From positions 1 to 64,000 of the forward strand of contig SUXJ01000002.1 of NCBI GenBank assembly GCA_015061005.1: DNA of 64,000 nucleotides. The letters are read 5' to 3'. The stretch is from Bacteroidales bacterium. Its GTDB lineage: Bacteria; Bacteroidota; Bacteroidia; Bacteroidales; Muribaculaceae. The notes under the pieces were generated by a model that saw only the letters and a program-made list of their open reading frames with translations, had not been told where the DNA came from and did not search any database. Below, in pieces: positions 42,987 to 51,589 of the stretch; within the stretch, counting starts at the first letter, position 1; each line of letters begins with the position of its first letter. A program made the position numbers and the translations under genes.

Positions 42987-45900
42987 TGATAAATGCGTCA
43001 ATCCACGGAGTTACTTCGTCGTCTTTGCGGTCTTCCGGATAATATCCGCATTGCCACGGGAATATTGCGCGCTCCAAGTGGGGCATGATAGCGAGATGGC
43101 GTCCATCTGCAGAGCAAAGTGCAGCAACATTATAGTCGGACCCATTCGGATTTCCCGGATATTCAGAGTAGGAGTATTTTGCGGCAATTGAATATTCGCT
43201 CTCCGGTTTGGTGAGACGGAAGCGACCTTCTCCATGAGCTACCCAAATGCCGAATGATTGCCCGGACAGAGTCTTGAACATTACGGAGTTGTTTTCGGGA
43301 ATGTCAAGACTCAAGAAAGTCGATTCAAACTTATGGGAAATATTGTGGTCCATTTTTGAGCCATCGTTTAACCCAAGAAGATCGAGTTCCATCATGAGTT
43401 GACAGCCGTTACAAACGCCGAGAGAGAGTGTGTCTTTGCGAGCGTAGAAACGTTCAAGTGTGGCGCGTGCTGTGTCGTTCCAACGGAAACCGGAAGCCCA
43501 TCCTTTTGCAGAACCGAGCACATCGGAGTTGGAGAAGCCACCACAGAACACAATCATATTGATGTCTTCAAGCGTCTCTCGTCCACTCATCAAGTCAGTC
43601 ATGTGGACATCTTTCACGTCAAATCCGGCAAGGTAGAGTGAATAAGCCATTTCACGGTCGCCGTTAACGCCTTTTTCACGAATTATTGCGGCTTTGATGC
43701 CTGATTTATCATGACGATATGCTATGCCGCGTGAGGCAAGAGATCCGTCGTAGTTCGGTGCAAAATTATATTTAACGGGTTGCTTTCCGTAATTTTTAGC
43801 TCTATTGTCGCCACATTCTTGTCCACTTTGGATGCAATCCAGCAGATGTGACGGCTTATACCAGCGATTCAATAGTTTGTCGGTGTCAAGCACGATGTCA
43901 ACCGAACCTGTTAAGTGAATTTGTGACTTATCAGCAACGTCAACCATTGCGATATGTTGAGCCGATACGCCATGACTGTTGAGAATGCGTTCGATTGATT
44001 CTCCGTCTTCATGCAAAACTTGGATTATTACTCCGGGGTTTTCGGCAAAGAGCATTGTAATGGGATCGGAGTCACACTTGATAGTGACATTAATAGGCTT
44101 TTCGGCTGCAAACATCATTTCCAAAATTGAAGTGAGCGTACCTCCGGCGGAAATGTCGTGAATTGCAGAGATGAGACCCAAGTTGACGAGTTGCTGAACC
44201 GCGCTAAAGGCTTTGACAAATTGAGCGGGATCAGCGACGGTAGGTGCATCGGAGCCGATATGACCCATGCTTTGAAGGAGGGCAGAGCCGCCAAGGACTT
44301 TATTGCAAAAAGAGAAGTCAATTGCAATGAGAGAGGAGCGTTTGGCTTTGAGGACAGGGCTTACAATTTTTCTAACATCACCGGTTTCTGCTGCTGCTGA
44401 AATAATAACAGTGCCCGGAGCAAGAACCTTCTTCTCTCCATATTTTTGGGTCATACTCAATGAGTCCTTGCCGGTAGGGATATTTACACCAATTGCACAT
44501 GCAAAATCACTTGCCGCTTTAACGGCGCGATAGAGCGCGGCGTCTTCACCTTCGTTACGGCATGGCCACATCCAGTTTGCAGACAGTGACACACCCGAGA
44601 GCCCATCGGCCAGAGGTGCGCCTACGAGGTTGGTTAATGCTTCAGCAATAGAAAGGACTGAACCTTTGGCCGAATCAATAAGCGCAGCTTGAGGTGCGTG
44701 GCCGATTGATGTTGCCATGCCTTTTGTCCCTGTGAAATCGAGAGCTACAGCTCCGCAGTCACTTAATGGCATTTGTGTTGCTCCCTGACATTGTTGGCGT
44801 GCAACTTTGCCTGTTACGGAGCGGTCGACTTTATTTGTGAGCCAGTCTTTACAGCCAACCGCTTCAAGACCAAGCACATTGCTGATGTAGGTGGGTATGT
44901 TTTCGACTGCCAGAGTCGCGTCAGCATAGCTGTGTGTGACAGTTGAGTCGGTCATTACTGTTTTGGGTGATGAACCGAACATGTCGCCCATGGCCAAGTC
45001 GATGGGACGCACTCCATCAGGCTGTTCGAATACAAAACGGTCGTCGCCGGTTGTTTCGCCAACAACATAGAATGGTGCACGTTCACGAGTTGCAATTTGG
45101 CGAACTTTATCAAGGTGTTTTGCGTCCATCACCATTCCCATGCGTTCTTGGCTTTCGTTACCAACAATTTCTTTTGCAGAGAGGGTGGGGTCGCCAACGG
45201 GCAGTGAACCAATTTCAATTTTTCCGCCGGTTTCTTCAACGAGTTCACTGAGCGCATTGAGATGACCGCCTGCACCATGATCGTGGATTGAAACAATGGG
45301 GTTTTCAGGGCTTTCTGCGAGAGCTCTAATAACGTTGGCCACACGTTTTTGCATTTCCGGATTGGCACGTTGCACGGCATTGAGCTCAATAGAGTTGTCG
45401 TATTGTCCGGTAGCAACGGAGCTAACCGCACCGCCGCCCATTCCAATACGATAGTTGTCACCGCCCATGAGTACGACTTTCTCTCCGGCAGTGGGATGCC
45501 CTTTAAGTGCGTCACGTTTGTTGGCAAAACCTACACCGCCGGCGAGCATGATGACTTTGTCATAGGCAAATGTGCGCCCTTGCTCATCGTGCTCAAATGT
45601 GAGCAATGAACCGCAAATCATTGGTTGTCCGAACTTGTTGCCAAAGTCGCTGGCTCCATTAGATGCTTTGATGAGAATTTCAGCAGGGGTTTGGTAGAGC
45701 CACACTCGGGGATCAAGCATGAGTTCCCATGGTTCTTTTGCATTTTCATGGCGAGGGTATGAGGTCATATAGACAGCAGTCCCGGCCAAAGGAAGCGATG
45801 CTTTACCTCCACCGAGACGGTCGCGAATTTCGCCACCGGAGCCGGTTGCTGCACCATTGAATGGCTCAACTGTGGTCGGGAAATTATGAGTTTCCGCTTT

Positions 45901-46632
45901 TAATGACAGTACGGATTCAATAGGTTTTACTTCAAAGAAGTCCGGTTTTTCAGGATTAATCGGAGCAAACTGATCAATTGTCGGACCTTCAACAAAGGCT
46001 ACGTTGTCCTTGTATGCGCTAACCAACTTAGCGGGATGTTGTTGGCTCGTCTTTTTGATGAGTTTGAAGAGAGATGACGGCATTTCTTGGCCATCGATGA
46101 TGAATGTGCCATTGAAAATTTTGTGGCGACAATGTTCGGAGTTCACTTGTGAGAAGCCGAACACTTCCGAGTCAGTGAGTGGACGCCCGAGTCGCTCGCT
46201 CAATTTAATTAAATATTCCTCTTCTTCAGGACTGAGTGCGAGTCCCTCTTTGAGGTTGTAGGCGTGAATGTCGGTGATGTGAACAATTTGTTCAGGAGTT
46301 ACATCGATTTTGAATATATTCTCATCCAAGTTCCGGTAGATGCGTTGTAGCATTTTGTCGTGAACCGGCTGATCTGAGTTGTCAAGTGTGAATTCTTCAA
46401 TACGGGTAACACCGGATAATCCCATGTTTTGTGTGATTTCAACCGCGTTGGTGCTCCAAGGAGTAATCATTTCTCGGCGCGGCCCAATGAATGTGCCCTG
46501 AAGAGTCTTTTCTGAAATTGGTTTGGCTCCTGAGAAAAGCCATGTGAATTTTTTCTCCTCGTCAATTGAGAGGACGTGGTCAGCTTCGACGGCATATACC
46601 GTTTCAGCGTTTTTCTTAAAAAAATGAATCAT
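42955..46632 (-). CDS. purL: Phosphoribosylformylglycinamidine synthase (large, single-chain)
   Basis: Fourth step of purine synthesis: converts FGAR to FGAM using glutamine and ATP. The 1225-residue single chain fuses the PurS-like, synthetase and glutaminase parts. Seen: SEHCRHKIFNG, KAETHNFPTTVEPFNGAATG, GGKIEIG, IHDISAGGTL and, in the C-terminal amidotransferase, the nucleophile cysteine in SLGVCNGCQLM and HGEGRF. ATG 46632 (MIHFFKKN) fits; a frame open to 46668 starts inside the promoter. Followed by an overlapping transporter gene. Confidence 0.97.
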   Translation of the reverse strand: MIHFFKKNAETVYAVEADHVLSIDEEKKFTWLFSGAKPISEKTLQGTFIGPRREMITPWSTNAVEITQNMGLSGVTRIEEFTLDNSDQPVHDKMLQRIYRNLDENIFKIDVTPEQIVHITDIHAYNLKEGLALSPEEEEYLIKLSERLGRPLTDSEVFGFSQVNSEHCRHKIFNGTFIIDGQEMPSSLFKLIKKTSQQHPAKLVSAYKDNVAFVEGPTIDQFAPINPEKPDFFEVKPIESVLSLKAETHNFPTTVEPFNGAATGSGGEIRDRLGGGKASLPLAGTAVYMTSYPRHENAKEPWELMLDPRVWLYQTPAEILIKASNGASDFGNKFGQPMICGSLLTFEHDEQGRTFAYDKVIMLAGGVGFANKRDALKGHPTAGEKVVLMGGDNYRIGMGGGAVSSVATGQYDNSIELNAVQRANPEMQKRVANVIRALAESPENPIVSIHDHGAGGHLNALSELVEETGGKIEIGSLPVGDPTLSAKEIVGNESQERMGMVMDAKHLDKVRQIATRERAPFYVVGETTGDDRFVFEQPDGVRPIDLAMGDMFGSSPKTVMTDSTVTHSYADATLAVENIPTYISNVLGLEAVGCKDWLTNKVDRSVTGKVARQQCQGATQMPLSDCGAVALDFTGTKGMATSIGHAPQAALIDSAKGSVLSIAEALTNLVGAPLADGLSGVSLSANWMWPCRNEGEDAALYRAVKAASDFACAIGVNIPTGKDSLSMTQKYGEKKVLAPGTVIISAAAETGDVRKIVSPVLKAKRSSLIAIDFSFCNKVLGGSALLQSMGHIGSDAPTVADPAQFVKAFSAVQQLVNLGLISAIHDISAGGTLTSILEMMFAAEKPINVTIKCDSDPITMLFAENPGVIIQVLHEDGESIERILNSHGVSAQHIAMVDVADKSQIHLTGSVDIVLDTDKLLNRWYKPSHLLDCIQSGQECGDNRAKNYGKQPVKYNFAPNYDGSLASRGIAYRHDKSGIKAAIIREKGVNGDREMAYSLYLAGFDVKDVHMTDLMSGRETLEDINMIVFCGGFSNSDVLGSAKGWASGFRWNDTARATLERFYARKDTLSLGVCNGCQLMMELDLLGLNDGSKMDHNISHKFESTFLSLDIPENNSVMFKTLSGQSFGIWVAHGEGRFRLTKPESEYSIAAKYSYSEYPGNPNGSDYNVAALCSADGRHLAIMPHLERAIFPWQCGYYPEDRKDDEVTPWIDAFINARTWIEAQK

Positions 46633-46665
46633 CTTATCTAAAGGTGAGTTGGTATATTTTAGGTG

Positions 46666-46673
46666 CAAAGTTA
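46666..46673 (-). promoter_or_regulatory. -7 box of purL
   Basis: TAACTTTG on the minus strand, 33 bases before ATG 46632. No purine riboswitch structure was recognised. Confidence 0.65.
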
Positions 46674-46783
46674 GTAAAAATACGTGGAATAATCAATGAT
46701 TACGTAAAGAATAATAGTGCGTGGATTTTGGGATGTTTAAGGTGGGTTGCTAATATTAACCGAATTGGCTGCATTAGAACCTG

Positions 46784-48538
46784 TTATTCATTTATTGAGG
46801 CTAATTCAAGCCATTCCATTTCAGCACTTTCAAGTGAGTCACAGACTTCTTTGTAACGACTTGATTTAGCCTCAATGTCTGAGGCATTACCAGATGCGAA
46901 CTCGGCTTCGAGTGCTATTTTTTCCGTTGTCAGAGTACTAATCAGGAGTTCCAGCTCTTCAAGACGGCGTTTTTCTTTAAACGAGAGTTTTTTAACTTTA
47001 GGGGTGGTTGGTTTTTGCTTTTGTTTCGTTGGGCGGTTTTCTTCATGGACTGTATTTTCGGATAGCCATTGCCTATAGTCGGAATAATTACCGGGGAAGT
47101 CTTTTATTGTGCCATTTCCGGTAAATACGAATAAATGATCGACCATGTTGTCGAGGAAATATCGATCGTGGCTTATGACTATCAAGCATCCCTTGAAGTT
47201 TATGAGATATTCTTCAAGTATACCGAGGGTTACGATGTCAAGGTCATTCGTCGGTTCATCGAGAATTAGGAAATTAGGCGATCTCATTAAAACAACAGCA
47301 AGGTGCAGCCGAGCTAATTCCCCACCACTGAGTGTGTGGATATATTTTTGTTGATCTTTCGGGGAAAACAGGAAGCGTTGAAGGAATGTCATCGGCGAAT
47401 GTGTTTCCCCACCTGCAAGAACGATATCTTCTGCTATGTCAGTAACAGCGTCAATCACTTTTTTTTCTTTGGGTAGTTGAAGCCCATCTTGAGAATAGTA
47501 GCCGAAAGTCACGGTTTCGCCTATGTCGAATTTGCCACTGTTGGGGTGTATCAATCCGAGTAGCATTTTTATAAATGTAGATTTCCCAATGCCATTTGGT
47601 CCAACAATGCCAACTTTGTCGTATCGCGCAAATGTGTAAGTGAAATCGTCCAGTATGACTTTGTCGCCGAAACGTTTTGTGACACCTTCGGCTTCAAAAA
47701 TTTTATTACCAATTCTGGAAGCTTTTACGGTGAGATTTATGGTGTCGGTTTGATCGGTGACTTTAGCATTAGAGCGTTGTTTGAGTTCGCGAAATGCATC
47801 TATTCGGTATTTGGCTTTGCCGGTGCGTGCCGATGGAGTTCTGTTGATCCATTCTTGCTCGCGGCGAAGTGTGTTTTTTGCTTTTGCAAGTTGTCCGGTA
47901 AGGGCTTCTATGCGTTCTTGTCGGCGTCGTAAGAATTCAGAGTAGTTTCCGTTGTATGTGAAGATTTGTGCAAGGTCAATTTCGATAATTTTATTGCAAA
48001 TTCTATCAAGGAAATACCTATCGTGAGTTACTAACAGAATAGTTGCCGATGAGCGAGTCAGGCGCGTTTCAAGCCATTCGATAATGTTTACGTCGAGATG
48101 GTTTGTTGGCTCATCGAGGATTAGTACATCAGGCTCTGATAGTAATGCACGGGCAATTGCGATGCGTTTTTGTTGACCTCCTGACATGGTGGAAATCAAT
48201 GAGTTGACATCTGTGATTCCGACTTGATCAAGCATTCGTTTTGCTTCATCCGGATCATAGTCTTTACAGGCTGTCAAAGGGGTGGCATTGGCGTCGTCAA
48301 AATGTGGTTTCTGTTCAATTAAGGACACTTTTAGTCCGGTGCGCCTAATGACACTGCCGGAGTCGGGGGATTCCAATCCGGCAATAATGCGCAGCATGGT
48401 GGTTTTGCCCGTGCCATTCTTAGCAATCAAGCCGATTTTGTCGCCGCGATTAATCCCGAATGTAACATCGCTGAACAGTAATCTATCACCATAACTTTTG
48501 GTGAGATTGTCGATTTGCAGATATGGAGTTGCTGCCAT
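46784..48538 (-). CDS. ABC-F family ATPase (Uup-like)
   Basis: A 584-residue cytosolic protein with two ABC domains and no membrane part. Walker A motifs are AKNGTGKTT (about 38-46) and GPNGIGKST (about 313); signatures are MSGGQQKRIA and LSGGELARLH; the interdomain linker is rich in Arg/Gln. A C-terminal charged coiled coil (LSFKEKRRLEELELLIS) is typical of Uup, which binds branched DNA or ribosomes. ABC-F proteins act on stalled ribosomes; antibiotic protection is possible but not implied. It starts one base after the TraB/GumN gene stops. Confidence 0.92.
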   Translation of the reverse strand: MAATPYLQIDNLTKSYGDRLLFSDVTFGINRGDKIGLIAKNGTGKTTMLRIIAGLESPDSGSVIRRTGLKVSLIEQKPHFDDANATPLTACKDYDPDEAKRMLDQVGITDVNSLISTMSGGQQKRIAIARALLSEPDVLILDEPTNHLDVNIIEWLETRLTRSSATILLVTHDRYFLDRICNKIIEIDLAQIFTYNGNYSEFLRRRQERIEALTGQLAKAKNTLRREQEWINRTPSARTGKAKYRIDAFRELKQRSNAKVTDQTDTINLTVKASRIGNKIFEAEGVTKRFGDKVILDDFTYTFARYDKVGIVGPNGIGKSTFIKMLLGLIHPNSGKFDIGETVTFGYYSQDGLQLPKEKKVIDAVTDIAEDIVLAGGETHSPMTFLQRFLFSPKDQQKYIHTLSGGELARLHLAVVLMRSPNFLILDEPTNDLDIVTLGILEEYLINFKGCLIVISHDRYFLDNMVDHLFVFTGNGTIKDFPGNYSDYRQWLSENTVHEENRPTKQKQKPTTPKVKKLSFKEKRRLEELELLISTLTTEKIALEAEFASGNASDIEAKSSRYKEVCDSLESAEMEWLELASINE

Positions 48539-48539
48539 G

Positions 48540-49415
48540 TTATTTTACGGCCTCTACTTTGTATCCTTTATTTTTGAGACCTTCCAAGAGTCCGTCTTTG
48601 CCCGGTAGATGACCGCAACCGACAACGATAAATGCTGATTTTTCGGGTAGTATTGACTCAAGTTTTGATAACCATCTTTTGTTGCGGTCGGTGATAAGTC
48701 TTTTTGCAAAATCGCTCTCGTTTTGCATTTCGGCTGACATTATTTCTTCAATTTTTTGTAAATCTTGGTTCATGTATGCGTATGCAAGATTCTTGGCCGT
48801 ATCAACTGCTTCAGAATCATGGCGAACTGTCTCCATTAGTTGTTGTGCTTGAACGTGGAGCGGTGAGTCAAATAAGAAGCTGAGTTGTTCTTCCAAAGAC
48901 TCAAACCCATCAAGTTCTTTCCCTAAGTTATGTCCAAGATTCAAAATCTTTCCGTCAAGTTGGTCTTCTTGATTAAATTCCGGGAAGAATGTGGATGTCT
49001 GATATAGTGTCAGCATCGTTGATATCATTGCCGGTTTCAATTGTGTAAGCATTTCTGCCGTAAGTTGCCCTTGAGTATATTTTGACAAAACACAATTGAG
49101 CGAGTCAACTTGTTGTGCGGTTAATAGTAATGTTAATAAAGAGTCGGTTGGCGCCAACGCATGATTCATTGTTAACTGCTGAACCCGGTTCTGGTTGATA
49201 TCTACCAGATTGACTTCGCCGATAATGGTTTGGACCGAATTTATGGCATCGTTAAAGCCTCGAATAGAGTCGGTTATGGAGTAGGGCGCGACATGATGAG
49301 TACCAAATATATAGGATTCGCTTTTGGCGTTATTGCCTGAGACTTTCCATAAGAGTTGTGCAGATGCACTGAGTGAGCAAAGTGCAAAAATGAAAGTTAA
49401 TACGTAGGTTTTCAT
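48540..49415 (-). CDS. TraB/GumN family exported protein
   Basis: A 291-residue protein with a signal peptide (MKTYVLTFIFALCSLSASA, cleaved before QLLW). The family motifs are the N-terminal SYIFGTHHVAP and the C-terminal FIVVGCGHLPGKDG; the two GxxH motifs are likely metal-binding in a Tiki/TraB-like fold with putative protease activity. Role in bacteria is poorly known. Upstream of the ABC-F gene in the same transcript. Confidence 0.9.
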   Translation of the reverse strand: MKTYVLTFIFALCSLSASAQLLWKVSGNNAKSESYIFGTHHVAPYSITDSIRGFNDAINSVQTIIGEVNLVDINQNRVQQLTMNHALAPTDSLLTLLLTAQQVDSLNCVLSKYTQGQLTAEMLTQLKPAMISTMLTLYQTSTFFPEFNQEDQLDGKILNLGHNLGKELDGFESLEEQLSFLFDSPLHVQAQQLMETVRHDSEAVDTAKNLAYAYMNQDLQKIEEIMSAEMQNESDFAKRLITDRNKRWLSKLESILPEKSAFIVVGCGHLPGKDGLLEGLKNKGYKVEAVK

Positions 49416-49438
49416 TGCTGTTGTAAAAAAAGTGAAAT

Positions 49439-49446
49439 CAAAGGTA
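49439..49446 (-). promoter_or_regulatory. -7 box of the TraB/GumN gene
   Basis: TACCTTTG on the minus strand, 23 bases before ATG 49415; divergent from the gyrB promoter. Confidence 0.55.
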
Positions 49447-49499
49447 AATATATTTTAGAGATTGCCAAAATTTTTTATGGAAATTTGCCGAAAAATTCG

Positions 49500-49507
49500 T
49501 AAATTTG
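49500..49507 (+). promoter_or_regulatory. -7 box of gyrB
   Basis: TAAATTTG, 35 bases before the gyrB ATG. Confidence 0.65.
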
Positions 49508-49542
49508 CACGACAAAAGAATTATTAGATACGATACTTAAAT

Positions 49543-51504
49543 ATGGTAGAAGAAGTAGAAAAAAACGGAGCGGAATATGGCGCCAGTTCCATTCAGGTGC
49601 TTGAGGGCCTTGAGGCAGTCAGAAAGCGTCCTGCGATGTATATTGGCGACATTTCAACCAAAGGGTTGCATCATCTGGTTTATGAGGTGGTTGACAACTC
49701 AATTGATGAGGCTCTGGCCGGATTTGCATCGAATATTGATGTGTTTATAAATGAAGATAATTCAATTACGGTAGTAGATAACGGACGCGGTATTCCCGTT
49801 GATATGCATGAAAAGGAGCAAAAGAGCGCATTAGAGGTTGTGCTTACAGTTCTTCATGCAGGCGGTAAATTTGATAAGGGGTCCTATAAGGTTTCCGGTG
49901 GATTGCATGGCGTTGGCGTCAGTTGCGTTAACGCTCTGTCAACCTATTTGCGAGCAGAAGTGCGTCGTAATGGTAAAATTTACATGCAGGAATATAGTTG
50001 CGGTAAACCAACTACTGAGTTGACAGTAATAGGCGAGAGTGATACCACCGGCACTTCGGTGACATTCAAGCCTGATGCTTCAATCTTCGTTGATACTGAG
50101 TACAACTATGCAACATTGGCAAACCGATTGCGCGATTTGGCATTTTTGAATGCCGGAATTACTCTGAATTTGACGGATAAGAGAGAGCTTGATGCAGACG
50201 GAAATCCGCGTAAAGAAACATTCTGCTCCAATAACGGATTGGAAGACTTTGTTCGCTATATTGATGCCAAGCGCACTCCATTGATTGAGCACGTTGTTCA
50301 TCTCAACACGGAGCGACAAGGGATTCCCGTGGAAGTGGCTCTCACCTACAATACAGACTACAATGAAAATATATATTCATTTGTTAATAATATCAACACC
50401 ATTGAGGGTGGAACGCATCTGACAGGTTTCAAGCGAGCAATCGGTTATACAATCAAGAAGTATGCAGAGGATAATAAGATGCTCGAAAAGTTGATTAAGG
50501 ATAAAATTGAGCTTTCTTCCGGAGACTACATGCAGGGTTTGACTGCCGTGATTTCCGTTAAGGTTATGGAACCTCAGTTTGAGGGACAAACAAAGACAAA
50601 ACTCGGTAATAACGAAGTTATGGGTGCCGTTCAAACGGCGGTTGCGGAAGCGATGCGTGACTACATGGAAGAGCACCCGAAAGAAGCAAAGACTATTACT
50701 GATAAAATCATACTTTCTGCAACTGCTCGTCATGCCGCACTTAAAGCTCGTACGGAAGTTTTGCGCAAGTCTCCATTAGGAGGAGCCGGACTTCCCGGTA
50801 AGTTGGCAGACTGTTCAAGCCGTATTGCTGAGGATTGTGAATTGTTTATTGTCGAAGGTGATTCAGCAGGTGGTTCTGCGAAGAAAGCACGAGATCGTCA
50901 CATCCAAGCCATCCTTCCGATTCGAGGCAAGATTCTAAACGTTGAGAAAGCAACTGAGCATAAAATCTTTGAAAATCAGGAGATTACTGCTCTGTACAGA
51001 GCATTGCGTGTTACTCCCAGTCAAGAAGAAGGTAAGGAAGACGATGTGGATATCAGCAAAATAGCTTATCATAAAATTATTATTATGACGGATGCTGATG
51101 TTGATGGTTCTCATATTGACACTCTTCTGATGACATTCTTCTTCCGCAGAATGCGTGCTGTTATTGAAAACGGTTATTTGTATATTGCCTCATCACCACT
51201 ATATAAGGTGAGCTTGAAGAACGGCAAAAAAGCAGAATACTGCTGGGATGACCGTCAACTTCGTGAAGCTATTGAGAAAATAGGTCCGGGAGCCCAAGTG
51301 CAGCGTTATAAAGGCTTGGGTGAAATGGACGCTAAAGAGCTAAAAGAAACGACAATGGATCCGGAAAATAGAATACTCAAGCAAGTTAATATCAGTGATG
51401 CCATTGAAGCAGACAGGATTTTCTCAATGCTGATGGGTGAAGACGTCAGCATACGCAGAGACTTCATCGAAGCAAATGCAGTTTACGCTAACATAGACGC
51501 ATAA
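49543..51504 (+). CDS. gyrB: DNA gyrase subunit B
   Basis: ATPase subunit of DNA gyrase, 653 residues. GHKL ATP-binding blocks (EVVDNSIDEALAGF, VDNGRGIPVDMH, GGLHGVGVSCVNAL) are followed by the transducer domain and the TOPRIM domain with the catalytic glutamate in VEGDSAGGSAKKARDR, PIRGKILNVEKA and the DADVDGSHID metal site. Short form without the enterobacterial insert. gyrA is not adjacent. Confidence 0.97.
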   Translation: MVEEVEKNGAEYGASSIQVLEGLEAVRKRPAMYIGDISTKGLHHLVYEVVDNSIDEALAGFASNIDVFINEDNSITVVDNGRGIPVDMHEKEQKSALEVVLTVLHAGGKFDKGSYKVSGGLHGVGVSCVNALSTYLRAEVRRNGKIYMQEYSCGKPTTELTVIGESDTTGTSVTFKPDASIFVDTEYNYATLANRLRDLAFLNAGITLNLTDKRELDADGNPRKETFCSNNGLEDFVRYIDAKRTPLIEHVVHLNTERQGIPVEVALTYNTDYNENIYSFVNNINTIEGGTHLTGFKRAIGYTIKKYAEDNKMLEKLIKDKIELSSGDYMQGLTAVISVKVMEPQFEGQTKTKLGNNEVMGAVQTAVAEAMRDYMEEHPKEAKTITDKIILSATARHAALKARTEVLRKSPLGGAGLPGKLADCSSRIAEDCELFIVEGDSAGGSAKKARDRHIQAILPIRGKILNVEKATEHKIFENQEITALYRALRVTPSQEEGKEDDVDISKIAYHKIIIMTDADVDGSHIDTLLMTFFFRRMRAVIENGYLYIASSPLYKVSLKNGKKAEYCWDDRQLREAIEKIGPGAQVQRYKGLGEMDAKELKETTMDPENRILKQVNISDAIEADRIFSMLMGEDVSIRRDFIEANAVYANIDA

Positions 51505-51529
51505 TAAAACCTAAAAATATTAATTTAAT

Positions 51530-51568
51530 GGGCTTGCTTCGGGGGATGATAAACCAAGAGGCAAGCTC
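51530..51568 (+). terminator. Probable gyrB terminator
   Basis: Nine-bp arms with two wobble pairs (GGGCTTGCT at 51530-51538, GGCAAGCTC at 51560-51568) around a 21-base loop, then ATTTGTTT. It lies between gyrB and rnr; attenuation or read-through into rnr is possible. Confidence 0.5.
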
Positions 51569-51589
51569 ATTTGTTTAAAAACGATAGTT

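Noticed and set aside
46784-48538. Dedicated antibiotic-resistance ABC-F protein
   Set aside because: The C-terminal coiled coil and motif spacing fit the housekeeping Uup branch, and there is no regulatory leader or mobile context.
49500-49542. Riboswitch or leader before gyrB
   Set aside because: The leader is only about 30 bases after the -7 box, too short for a known riboswitch.
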